Positions 27,409 to 35,645 of a DNA stretch of 64,000 bases are shown one piece after another. A program made the position numbers and the translations under genes. The notes under the pieces are model-generated. The model searched no databases, was not told the origin of the DNA, and worked only from the letters and a program-made list of their open reading frames with translations. This DNA comes from Chroococcopsis sp964623815 (lineage in GTDB: Bacteria > Cyanobacteriota > Cyanobacteriia > Cyanobacteriales > Microcystaceae). The stretch spans positions 1 to 64,000 of the forward strand of contig CAZUVR010000020.1 of assembly GCA_964623815.1 (NCBI GenBank). Direction: 5' to 3'. The stretch's first letter is position 1; the number at the start of each line of letters is the position of its first letter.

Positions 27409-29493
27409 TCACTTCGATGTTTGACAAGTAGCAGAATTATCTTGAATACGGCCCCCGGTATCGTGAGCCTTGGCGGTGAGAACTACCCGCCCATCAGCCG
27501 AGAGAATCCATCCCCGCGCGGGAATTATTTCCAGTTTCTCAGTCTGATTATTGTCGGCAACTCTCTGAGCTGCTTGACCACCGACTCTATTCGGTGCGGG
27601 TTCAATCAAGGCGACTCCTGTAACGCTCTGGCTCAAATCCTCACCTGGAAGCGGAGGTAAACCACCTCGGCCACTGCGGGTAAATTGGCTTTCTGATCCT
27701 CGCCTACAGGCATTTTCAGCTATCAAACTGCCGGGATCGATAACCGTTTCTGGGAGCTGAATAACACCCTGATTGGGGTCGAGGTTGTTGTTGATTCGTA
27801 CTACCCCCGGTGCGCCATAGTCAGAACTAGCATCGATGTCGTTAGTATCGTTACCACTCGTCGCTCTTCTTTGTTCGATGCCGAAAATACCGCTAGCATC
27901 GAGCTGTATATTACCGCCCCTGCCCGTTTCCGCCCGAGCGACAATATCGTTACCATCGCCTCCAGTAGTGGGAAAAGCTACCACAAGGGGAGAGACGATC
28001 GTTATATTCCCCCCATTAGCGTTAGCGAAAGCAGTAGCCGAGATTTGGCTACTGTTTTCTAGTCTGAATGGCTCACTGCTAGTGATATTGATATTCGCTC
28101 CCTCTCCTCCCGTACCTGTCCCGGTTTTTGCGGTTATGAAGCCGCTATTAAGGGTGAGCTGACCCGCATTAATATTAATATTACCTGCCCCAGGGCTAAG
28201 ATTCTCGGTGGGGATACCACTGACGCTGATTACTCCGCCCCCTTCTACCGTTAACCTGGGCGTATTGATTACTATATTACCACCCTGTCCCGAGGATTCA
28301 CTCACCCCAAATAATCCTGTCAAGCCCCTGCCAGTGCCGCGTATGGTTAACGATTCGGAGGCGTTAACGATCATGTCCCCTCCTTTACCGGTTGCGATAC
28401 TAGTTATAGTACCAGACTGATCGAGTACGGTGGTGTTTACTGCGAGTCTGCCCCCATTCTCAATGATCAGCTTTTTCGTTTCGATCGTCAGCGCACCAGC
28501 TTTATTATCGGCAACGGTCACATTAGCTATAGAGCTAGCAATATTTTCAAAACTGGGGTTGAAACCGGAAATCTCGATCGTTTCTGTCGCCGCTATCCTC
28601 GTACTTCCACTACTTCCTAAAATTTGCGCTCCGTCTCTAATAGTGAAATTCCTACTCTGTATCTGTACGTTTCCTAAGTTCTTAGTCGATACTTCCCCAT
28701 TCTCGGGGCTGAAGTTAGTAACGAATATTGAGGAAGTGACTTGATCGATTTTAATATCTTGAAAGTTTCTCACTCCTTCGTAGCCCAAAGTCCAGCCGTC
28801 TTCTACTCCCTGCAATGTGACATAGCTATCATGCCCGAGGCTACCTAATTCTACCCTTCCCCCTGCAATGAAAATAAGTCCCTGTATATTTATATCACCA
28901 CCTACGAGAGCCAGGGTTTTGCCAGGATCTAGGGTAAGAAGATTGCCCTCCCTTGAACCCTGTTGAAGGATGTTTCCTGGAGTTTCTCTAAATTGCAAAC
29001 CTACAGGAATACTGGCAGTTAATAGGGGTGGTGTGTCATCGCCTTTAGCGTTAAATTCGATTCCATTTTCAGCAAATTTGATCCCGCTCGCCGTTGTAGC
29101 GATGAATGAACCTTTCATCAGGAGAAATGCCTGCGGCCCGATTACAATACCATTAGGGTTCATTAGGAATAAATCTGCTGTACCGTCAACGCCCAAGGTT
29201 CCTAAAATTTTTGAGTTACTACCACCCGTTACCCGAGTAAAAATTCGCTCTACATTGGCAGGATTGCTAAATATTACCGTTCTTCCGTTTTCAACATTGA
29301 AGTCTTGGAAGCTATGGAATAAATTCCCTCCTCTAGTTGCGCCACCATCGATGACATCGGTAGTTTCGTCCAGATTGATAACTATTGAGCTATCCCCGCC
29401 CAAACTGCGATCGGGAATTACTTGGGCAATGGCTCTATAGTGATTCGATAGGACAAGAGCCAATATAGCGATTAATTTATTATATTTATTCAT
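27409..29493 (-). CDS. two-partner secretion exoprotein (TpsA), haemagglutination-activity domain
   Basis: A 694-residue protein with a signal peptide (1-23). The TPS secretion domain (about 25-280) shows FNVENGRTVIFSNP and FLMNPNGIVIGPQAF, the hallmark of filamentous-haemagglutinin N termini. A right-handed beta-helix follows (many GG-rich repeats). Near the end ENACRRGSESQFTRSGRGG is the usual cyanobacterial C-terminal block. It is exported by the TpsB partner encoded upstream and likely stays at the surface. It begins 4 nt after the 152-residue gene. Confidence 0.88.
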   Translation of the reverse strand: MNKYNKLIAILALVLSNHYRAIAQVIPDRSLGGDSSIVINLDETTDVIDGGATRGGNLFHSFQDFNVENGRTVIFSNPANVERIFTRVTGGSNSKILGTLGVDGTADLFLMNPNGIVIGPQAFLLMKGSFIATTASGIKFAENGIEFNAKGDDTPPLLTASIPVGLQFRETPGNILQQGSREGNLLTLDPGKTLALVGGDINIQGLIFIAGGRVELGSLGHDSYVTLQGVEDGWTLGYEGVRNFQDIKIDQVTSSIFVTNFSPENGEVSTKNLGNVQIQSRNFTIRDGAQILGSSGSTRIAATETIEISGFNPSFENIASSIANVTVADNKAGALTIETKKLIIENGGRLAVNTTVLDQSGTITSIATGKGGDMIVNASESLTIRGTGRGLTGLFGVSESSGQGGNIVINTPRLTVEGGGVISVSGIPTENLSPGAGNININAGQLTLNSGFITAKTGTGTGGEGANINITSSEPFRLENSSQISATAFANANGGNITIVSPLVVAFPTTGGDGNDIVARAETGRGGNIQLDASGIFGIEQRRATSGNDTNDIDASSDYGAPGVVRINNNLDPNQGVIQLPETVIDPGSLIAENACRRGSESQFTRSGRGGLPPLPGEDLSQSVTGVALIEPAPNRVGGQAAQRVADNNQTEKLEIIPARGWILSADGRVVLTAKAHDTGGRIQDNSATCQTSK

Positions 29494-29497
29494 CTAT

Positions 29498-29956
29498 TTA
29501 CCACATACAAAAGGGGCGTATTCCATCGGGACAGGGTTTACAGATTTTCATTGTATAGGCTTGCCCTATATTTGTGAAAGGGGCGGAAACTCCAGAGCCT
29601 TCTTTTGTCTTCCAACTAACTTCGATGTCAGCTTCTTCCTCATCGGGCGCTTGTCCCTGTCTGCCGTGGTAACTTACTGGAAGTGACCGCAACAGTGGTT
29701 TATCATCATCATCATCTTGATCCAGCATTTTCTTGATTAATTTTTCTATGTCACACTCATCTCCTCCCTGATCGTGATCGGTAAGCTCAAGCTCACACTT
29801 GGCTATCTCTTTATTGTCTTGTGTAATGACAAATCCCACTGGTTCATGTTCGTCTTTGATATGTCCACATCTTTTCAGTATCCGCTTCAATCCGAAAGCG
29901 GTAGTAACTTTTTTTAAAAGTTCGTTCAGGCTTGTTTCATTTGTTGTAGTTACCAT
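29498..29956 (-). CDS. unrecognised acidic Cys-containing protein in the TPS operon
   Basis: A 152-residue protein, not recognised. No signal peptide. Residues 1-30 are a basic amphipathic helix candidate (LNELLKKVTTAFGLKRILKRCG); the centre is very acidic (MLDQDDDDDK). Six cysteines: three spread in the first half, and CKPCPDGIRPFC at the extreme C terminus. It starts 83 nt after tpsB and ends 4 nt before tpsA, so it is inside the operon. It could be a substrate, chaperone or leader-type precursor; none is proven. Confidence 0.75.
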   Translation of the reverse strand: MVTTTNETSLNELLKKVTTAFGLKRILKRCGHIKDEHEPVGFVITQDNKEIAKCELELTDHDQGGDECDIEKLIKKMLDQDDDDDKPLLRSLPVSYHGRQGQAPDEEEADIEVSWKTKEGSGVSAPFTNIGQAYTMKICKPCPDGIRPFCMW

Positions 29957-30039
29957 ACTTTAACCTGTATCCTCAAAATATAAAAAGGTTGAGCTTGTTA
30001 AAATTATACGATATATTTCTTTTGAGCTAACTCCCTAGA

Positions 30040-31794
30040 CTAGAAAAAACGATAATTCACCGTAAAATATATTGACTGTTCGGGTGAATTATTACCTGGT
30101 AATCTAAAATCAATCAAGGGAATACCCCAATCGACGCGGGCATTAAATTTATCATTCATTTGATATTGCAATCCCAATCCCACGCTCATTAAAGTATTAT
30201 TTCTTGGGGTAGGGATAGGATTACGGAAGTTATTCCAACCCACTCCAAAATCGAGAAAAGGTATTATTTGTAACAAACCTTTCACCTCATCGATTCTTAA
30301 CAAAGGTAAACGTACTTCCGCCGATGAGAACAAACCGTTATCGGTTAATAATAAATCTTGCCGATAGCCTCTAACACTGTATAGTCCGCCGAGAGGAAAC
30401 TGCTCGATCGGTACTAAAGGATCGGTAGCTAACTGTAAAGAAGAACGCAACACCAAGAGAGTATCTCTCGTTAATAATCGCACGTATTGCAACTGACCCA
30501 ACCAATCAAAAAACCTGCCATCGGGGGGAATATTTTGGATGGTGGCATCAAAAGCATCAATGCCGTAATTAAACTGAGAGCGAAGGGCTAAAACATCGTT
30601 ATTACTTCTCTGTGTCCACTCTTGAAAAAATCTGATCACAGAAACATTCGTCCGTCCATCGTCATCCGCACCAGGGGAGAGGGGAAAACCCACACCTAAC
30701 AGGTTATTTTTAATCTCTTCACGACCTAAAGTTATCCCTAAAGCCACTTCTTGAGTCGGTGTTTGGATGACAGGCTGACGATAGGTTAAGTCATAGTACA
30801 AAGCATAACCAGTGATATTCAATCTATCAAAGGGAGATTGAATCACCCAACTATTACTGTACTGGGTGGACACCTCAATAGTTCCATTTTGGGGATTTAC
30901 AGGAAGCGCGTATCGGGCGTAATAGGAGTTGCTACCATCGGTATTAGCGTACTCAAAAGATAAACTATCTCCGTTGCCAGTAAGATTATTTTCGGTTAGT
31001 CTTACCCCTCGTTCAAAGCTGCCAATACTCTGCACCCTGCCGTTGTTAAGGAAGATTTCACCGCTTAAAGTGTCTGCTTCTTTGACCCTTACGGTAAGAA
31101 TGCTAAGGTCAGCACGAGAACCAGCCGATAGGTCGGCTGAAATTCTCTCCACTAAAGGATTTAGTTGCAGTAACTGTAAAGCTGAAAGCAGTCGATTTTG
31201 ATTTAGAGGGGTACTTGTTGCCTCTGCCAGCCGACTCTTTATATAACCTGGATTCAATCGCCCCTCGACGCTCACCCGAATATCTTCAATACTCCCCTCA
31301 ACAACCTGAATCTTGATTACTGCACCTTTGGGAGAAAAGCTCTGCCCCGCAGGAATCACCGCCCCAGAATTGATATATCCAGCATCGGTGTAAAGTTTCG
31401 TTACGGCGGCTTCGGCCTGCAAAAGTTCGGCGAAGGTAATAGGACGATCGAGAAAAGGGGCTGTTGCTTTAGCTAATTGTCTGGCGCTGAAAGCCGTATT
31501 ACCGACGAACTCAAATCGTTTGACGGTGATCGTGCCGGGGATGTTCAATTCTTGCTCGAACGGAGGAACAGAAGGCAGTTCGTATTCAAAAGGAACTGTA
31601 GGCAAAGTTTCCGGCAGGGGTACGGGAGTCGGTTGTCGCGGCGGTAAGGGAAAACGGATCGGTTGTCGCGGGAGAGCAATCTGAGCTGAAACAGGAAAGT
31701 AGGACTCGATCGCCCCCAGTGCCGGTATCAGCCAAAATTGTAACTTTAGCAATATTCTTGCAGCTTTCGATAATGGGAATGAGCGATCGATCAT
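30040..31794 (-). CDS. two-partner secretion outer-membrane transporter (TpsB; ShlB/FhaC/HecB family)
   Basis: A 584-residue protein from the ATG at 31794 (a TTG at 31833 is possible but gives a worse signal peptide). Signal to PVSA-Q, then a Pro-rich linker. POTRA domains span about 85-230 (ITVKRFEFVGNTAFSARQL, VVEGSIEDIRV). A C-terminal 16-strand barrel has the L6 motif VRGY and ends in aromatic VNYRFF. It exports TpsA across the outer membrane. It is first in the operon tpsB, 152-residue protein, tpsA, CHAT. Confidence 0.92.
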   Translation of the reverse strand: MIDRSFPLSKAARILLKLQFWLIPALGAIESYFPVSAQIALPRQPIRFPLPPRQPTPVPLPETLPTVPFEYELPSVPPFEQELNIPGTITVKRFEFVGNTAFSARQLAKATAPFLDRPITFAELLQAEAAVTKLYTDAGYINSGAVIPAGQSFSPKGAVIKIQVVEGSIEDIRVSVEGRLNPGYIKSRLAEATSTPLNQNRLLSALQLLQLNPLVERISADLSAGSRADLSILTVRVKEADTLSGEIFLNNGRVQSIGSFERGVRLTENNLTGNGDSLSFEYANTDGSNSYYARYALPVNPQNGTIEVSTQYSNSWVIQSPFDRLNITGYALYYDLTYRQPVIQTPTQEVALGITLGREEIKNNLLGVGFPLSPGADDDGRTNVSVIRFFQEWTQRSNNDVLALRSQFNYGIDAFDATIQNIPPDGRFFDWLGQLQYVRLLTRDTLLVLRSSLQLATDPLVPIEQFPLGGLYSVRGYRQDLLLTDNGLFSSAEVRLPLLRIDEVKGLLQIIPFLDFGVGWNNFRNPIPTPRNNTLMSVGLGLQYQMNDKFNARVDWGIPLIDFRLPGNNSPEQSIYFTVNYRFF

Positions 31795-31901
31795 ATTGAC
31801 ATGGATTGGGATAGTTTTGATAAAACTCCTCAAAACCTGTTTTTAGTTATAATCCCAGTTAGGGGAGCTTTAACGCTGTATTTTAGATGATTATCGGGAA
31901 A

Positions 31902-31926
31902 CTGACAAAAAATTAGTTTTTGTCAG
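31902..31926. promoter_or_regulatory. perfect hairpin/operator-like dyad 1
   Basis: CTGACAAAAA (31902-31911) and TTTTTGTCAG (31917-31926) around a 5-nt loop. It lies between the divergent tpsB and DUF928 genes. It is not followed by T-runs on either strand, so a binding site is more likely than a terminator. Confidence 0.45.
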
Positions 31927-31949
31927 AAAAAATAGGACAAAAAAATACA

Positions 31950-31976
31950 AGCTTAATTTTTAGGTAAAATTAAGCT
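31950..31976. promoter_or_regulatory. perfect hairpin/operator-like dyad 2
   Basis: AGCTTAATTTT (31950-31960) and AAAATTAAGCT (31966-31976) around TAGGT, 11 bp without mismatch, 24 nt from dyad 1 in the same divergent gap. Confidence 0.45.
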
Positions 31977-32061
31977 GAGAGGGTAGCTAATGAAACAATT
32001 CTTCTCCCGGAGCCGAAAAATCTCTCGGATTAACTCCTAAAAAAATAAAGAGGGAGGGCTA

Positions 32062-32829
32062 ATGCTTGTCAATTCAATTTTTTTCCTTTTCATTGTCCTG
32101 GCATTATTACTAGGTCAAGCGCTGGCAGCTACCGCCGGAGCCGCCACCGAAAAAGAAAGCCCTAATATTTCCACCAATATCAGTTTTAAACCGAATCCTG
32201 ATAAACCCGCACCCTATAAAACCGGGCAGGGAGGCTCGCGGGGGGAACGTTGTACCCCACAGCTTGAAAATCCCAATCATGACCCGCATCTTAAGGCGCT
32301 TATTCCCACCAAATACCAGGGAGAGAAAACGGAGTCCGTAGAATTAACAAGGTCGCAACATCCGACTTTCTGGATTTATCTACCCGATACCTCCGCTAAA
32401 CAGATGGTGCTGAGTATTATGGAGGTCGAGGAAAATAAATCTTTACGACCTCACGCCCAAGTATTCTTACCAGTTCCCCAAAAGTCTGGTATTATGGGTT
32501 TGACCTTACCCCAGGATAGCCCCTCCCTGGAGATCGGCAAGACCTATCTGTGGGCGGTGGTTTTAGTCTGCGGTGAAAAACCGAGTCCAAATGACCCGAC
32601 AATTTCCGCTTGGGTACGCCGAATAGATCTGCCCACTTCCGAAGAGGGAAAAACTGCCCTGGAACGGGCTAAATGGTACGGTGAACGAGGTATCTGGTAC
32701 GATACTCTCTCTTCACTGGCGGAAGCACGACGCGCTCAACCCGAAAACCGCAATTTAGCCGATATTTGGGTGAGTTTACTCGCTTCGGTGGGTCTAGAAT
32801 CTATGGCGAAGCAACCTTTGCAGTTTTAA
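32062..32829 (+). CDS. DUF928 domain exported protein
   Basis: A 255-residue protein with a signal peptide (1-22). The DUF928 block starts GQGGSRGERC and continues LKALIPTKYQG and HPTFWIYLPDTSAKQM, ending near EEGKTALERAKWYGERGIWYDTL. The domain is known from cyanobacteria next to CHAT, TPS and CHASE2 genes; its function is unknown. A strong Shine-Dalgarno (GAGGGAGGG) supports the start. The 3' end overlaps the CHASE2 gene tail to tail by 29 nt. Confidence 0.85.
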   Translation: MLVNSIFFLFIVLALLLGQALAATAGAATEKESPNISTNISFKPNPDKPAPYKTGQGGSRGERCTPQLENPNHDPHLKALIPTKYQGEKTESVELTRSQHPTFWIYLPDTSAKQMVLSIMEVEENKSLRPHAQVFLPVPQKSGIMGLTLPQDSPSLEIGKTYLWAVVLVCGEKPSPNDPTISAWVRRIDLPTSEEGKTALERAKWYGERGIWYDTLSSLAEARRAQPENRNLADIWVSLLASVGLESMAKQPLQF

Positions 32830-35446
32830 ATATTTCCTCGATCCGGGCTGGATTTTCTTCTCGCTTGAGATATTCGATCGCTATCTTTCCAACGGTGGGG
32901 TAATGACGTTGAACTTCTAAAAGTTCCTCCAGGGTAAGGAAAAAGATCGCTCTTTCCCTCTGTTTATTCCTAACTGCGAACAAGCTCGTTGCGGCAGCGA
33001 GAAGGGCGAGAAAAGAAGGGATTAGGGCTAACCACCAGCCCCAGGAGAAGGCGAGGTAAGATAGGGTTAGTAGGGCGGTAGCGGCGAGCATCAAAGCCCC
33101 GATTAAACCGGTGAGGGACTGGAAACGCCAAGCTAACAGGGCACCGATCGCTCCCCAGACAAAGATCCATAACCATTCCCACAATTTATTCCAGGTGGAG
33201 ATCAAGGGTCTTCCGTCGAGGGCGGCAGCGATGAGATGACTGGTCATGTTCGCGTGTAGCACGACACCCTCCATACGTCCGTAGGGCGTTTCTAAAAAAT
33301 CATTAATACTTTCGGCTTTACTTCCGATAATTACCACCTTAGAACGAAAATAATCGGCGGGAATTCGATTATCGAGTAGGTCAGTAAAGGAAATGGAGAG
33401 AAAATTTTCTACTAGGCCTCGGAAATTGATCGGAATCTGATAGCCCCCCGCATCGGCGCGAACATAACCGCCGTCGGAAGTATCGAAGGGAATGAAAATC
33501 GCTTTGCCTAAACGTACCTTTCTGTTTTCTAAATATTCCGGTTCTATCCCCTTGGTTTTTAAATAGGTGAGAGCTAACCGAGCCGCCAAACTATAGTGAG
33601 TGGTTTTCTCCTCACCGGAGATAATTGCCAACAAGGCGCGGCGTACTTTGTTATCTTTATCGAGAACCTGATCGCTGAATCCTACCCGATCGGCTCTTTT
33701 CAGAACGGGGGGCGGTGCGATCGTCGGGCTAACAAGTTTCTCGATACCGTATAGGTTACGAGCCGAGGCGAATGTTTTTCTTAATTCCTCGTACCCTGGT
33801 TCTACGGGTATATCCCGGTAAATATCGAGTCCGATCGCCGCCGGGTTTTGAGCTTGAATATTAGCGATCGCTCGGGCGAAAACCCCATCGGCAAAGGGCC
33901 ATTGTCCCACCCTTTGAATATCAGACTCATCAATGGTGACGACGACGACTCGGGTATCGGTTGTCTCAGGGGGACGGAAGAGGAAGAAACGATCGAGTAG
34001 GCTCAATTCCGATCCCTGTAAAAGCCCAAGCGATCGAACTAAGAACAAACAAGCGCTGACGGCGAGGGCGATTATCGGTATCCAAGTTTTTTTAATTCGT
34101 TGTTTCGATACTTTTCGCCTCGCCTCTCCCCTGGCGACGGCGAGGGCTTGATTGGCTAATTCTATCGATTGGCGGGCTAAATTTAAACTGGCCACCAGAT
34201 AACGATAGTCTAAATCGCCCAGGTTCTTACCCAGGGCCCAGGTTAAAGCCGATCGTAACTCTTCCCCTTGCAAAAGACGCGATTCATCCTCAGCGTTGGA
34301 GGCTTGCCAAGCTGCGAGAGAGGCGGCGTAGGGGCGCAGAGAATTCAATTTTTTTTCTACCCAGGCCCGGTCAAAAACTACTTCGTAGATATGGTTAAAA
34401 ACCCTCAGCTTACCCGATACCTCTATTACCAGTCCCGAGAGGCGCAACTCCATTTGTTCGGGAGTACCGTCGGCGTTTATCTCCCCCTGCTCTAATATTT
34501 GGCCATAGAGGTCGAGCAAACGTATCGTCTTATCCTGATTTCTCATGAGACGATCCTGAATGGTTCGCAGGTGTTCCGGTTCGTCCTTCGCCTCCCAGTT
34601 ATCTACGATGCGATATTTTACTACTCGTTCCACTAAGTCGTCTTCTTCCTCTTCTGTCTCCACCTCCTGAGCTACCAATTGACAAAGTTTTTGTGTTAGG
34701 AAGGGTTGGCCTCCCGTCCAGTCGAGAATTTCTGCCATTCTCACCCAGGGACATCGGAAGATTTCACCCCAACCTGCTATTAAGGGTGCGGTTTCTTCGA
34801 GGCTGAAGCCGGCAAGGGGAATCGCCTGCCCGAGGTTAAAAGGAGTTTGGGTTTTATCTTCTATCAAGCTATTCGGAGTAGCCACGCCCAATAAGGCCCA
34901 GGTAAGGCGGCGAAAGTCGGGGTTTACCTCTCTCTGCTCGAAACAATAACGGATGAGGGCGAAGAAGTCATCGAGGCAGAAATTCTGACTGAGAACGCGA
35001 TCGATCTCATCGACGAAGATGACGACATTTTCTTCTATTTCCCGTAAGAACACTTCCTCTAGGAAAATGTTCAATCGCTGTACGGGTGAGAATAGATCCC
35101 GTCTTTCGCGCCACCAGTTCCGCCATTGAATCCGCTCCGACAAGTAAGCCCCGCTCACCAATGATTGAACGATTCCCGCGTACCACTTTTCGGGGGTAAC
35201 GTCCTGTTTTCCGATCCCGGTGAGATCGATAAAAATACATAGGGTTCCTTCGGCTCGTAACTTTTGCATAGCACGCACCCGCAAACTGGATTTACCCATT
35301 TGTCGGGAGTTAAGCACGTAACAAAACTGACCTGCTTTTAAGGCTCGGTAGAAAGAGGAGTCAGCCGATCGTATCACGTAGCTCGGTGCGTTAGCGTCGA
35401 GACTTCCACCCACTTGATACTCGAATTCAGGCTGTATTTCCCCCAT
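32801..35446 (-). CDS. AAA-like ATPase fused to CHASE2 sensor, membrane protein
   Basis: An 881-residue protein. Residues 1-370 form an AAA-like (PF14516-type) NTPase with Walker A NSRQMGKSSL (MGKSSL at 50-55) and Walker B VVIFVDEIDRV. A first membrane helix (about 452-475) is followed by an extracytoplasmic CHASE2 domain (SLLDRFFLFRPPE..VVVVTIDESDI..GRMEGVVLHANMTSHLIAA), then two or three helices and a 60-residue charged cytoplasmic tail. No cyclase or kinase follows. It probably couples an external signal to the N-terminal NTPase. Confidence 0.88.
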   Translation of the reverse strand: MGEIQPEFEYQVGGSLDANAPSYVIRSADSSFYRALKAGQFCYVLNSRQMGKSSLRVRAMQKLRAEGTLCIFIDLTGIGKQDVTPEKWYAGIVQSLVSGAYLSERIQWRNWWRERRDLFSPVQRLNIFLEEVFLREIEENVVIFVDEIDRVLSQNFCLDDFFALIRYCFEQREVNPDFRRLTWALLGVATPNSLIEDKTQTPFNLGQAIPLAGFSLEETAPLIAGWGEIFRCPWVRMAEILDWTGGQPFLTQKLCQLVAQEVETEEEEDDLVERVVKYRIVDNWEAKDEPEHLRTIQDRLMRNQDKTIRLLDLYGQILEQGEINADGTPEQMELRLSGLVIEVSGKLRVFNHIYEVVFDRAWVEKKLNSLRPYAASLAAWQASNAEDESRLLQGEELRSALTWALGKNLGDLDYRYLVASLNLARQSIELANQALAVARGEARRKVSKQRIKKTWIPIIALAVSACLFLVRSLGLLQGSELSLLDRFFLFRPPETTDTRVVVVTIDESDIQRVGQWPFADGVFARAIANIQAQNPAAIGLDIYRDIPVEPGYEELRKTFASARNLYGIEKLVSPTIAPPPVLKRADRVGFSDQVLDKDNKVRRALLAIISGEEKTTHYSLAARLALTYLKTKGIEPEYLENRKVRLGKAIFIPFDTSDGGYVRADAGGYQIPINFRGLVENFLSISFTDLLDNRIPADYFRSKVVIIGSKAESINDFLETPYGRMEGVVLHANMTSHLIAAALDGRPLISTWNKLWEWLWIFVWGAIGALLAWRFQSLTGLIGALMLAATALLTLSYLAFSWGWWLALIPSFLALLAAATSLFAVRNKQRERAIFFLTLEELLEVQRHYPTVGKIAIEYLKREENPARIEEIFKTAKVASP

Positions 35447-35468
35447 AAATGCTGAACTTGATTTTCCG

Positions 35469-35482
35469 AAGTATGTACTTCT
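35469..35482. promoter_or_regulatory. palindrome between the two AAA genes
   Basis: GAAGTA-TG-TACTTC, a perfect 6-2-6 dyad 23 nt upstream of the CHASE2 gene ATG in the 199-nt divergent gap. It is a candidate operator. No clear promoter hexamers were identified in the gap. Confidence 0.35.
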
Positions 35483-35645
35483 TAAAGTGTGCGTAAATAA
35501 ATATTAACTGATCGACTGGAGGATAGCAAATTGTTGATAAATGAACACAAAAATAAATATCGCTCTGGAGTTTCTAATACTTGTAGAATTAAGCTAAAAA
35601 AATAGATATTTAAAATCCCTCTTAATCTCAATTCCGGAAAAACCC

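Noticed and set aside
28430..29440. Long plus-strand frames opposite tpsA
   Set aside because: They mirror the repetitive tpsA coding sequence, have no ribosome site and no recognisable protein.
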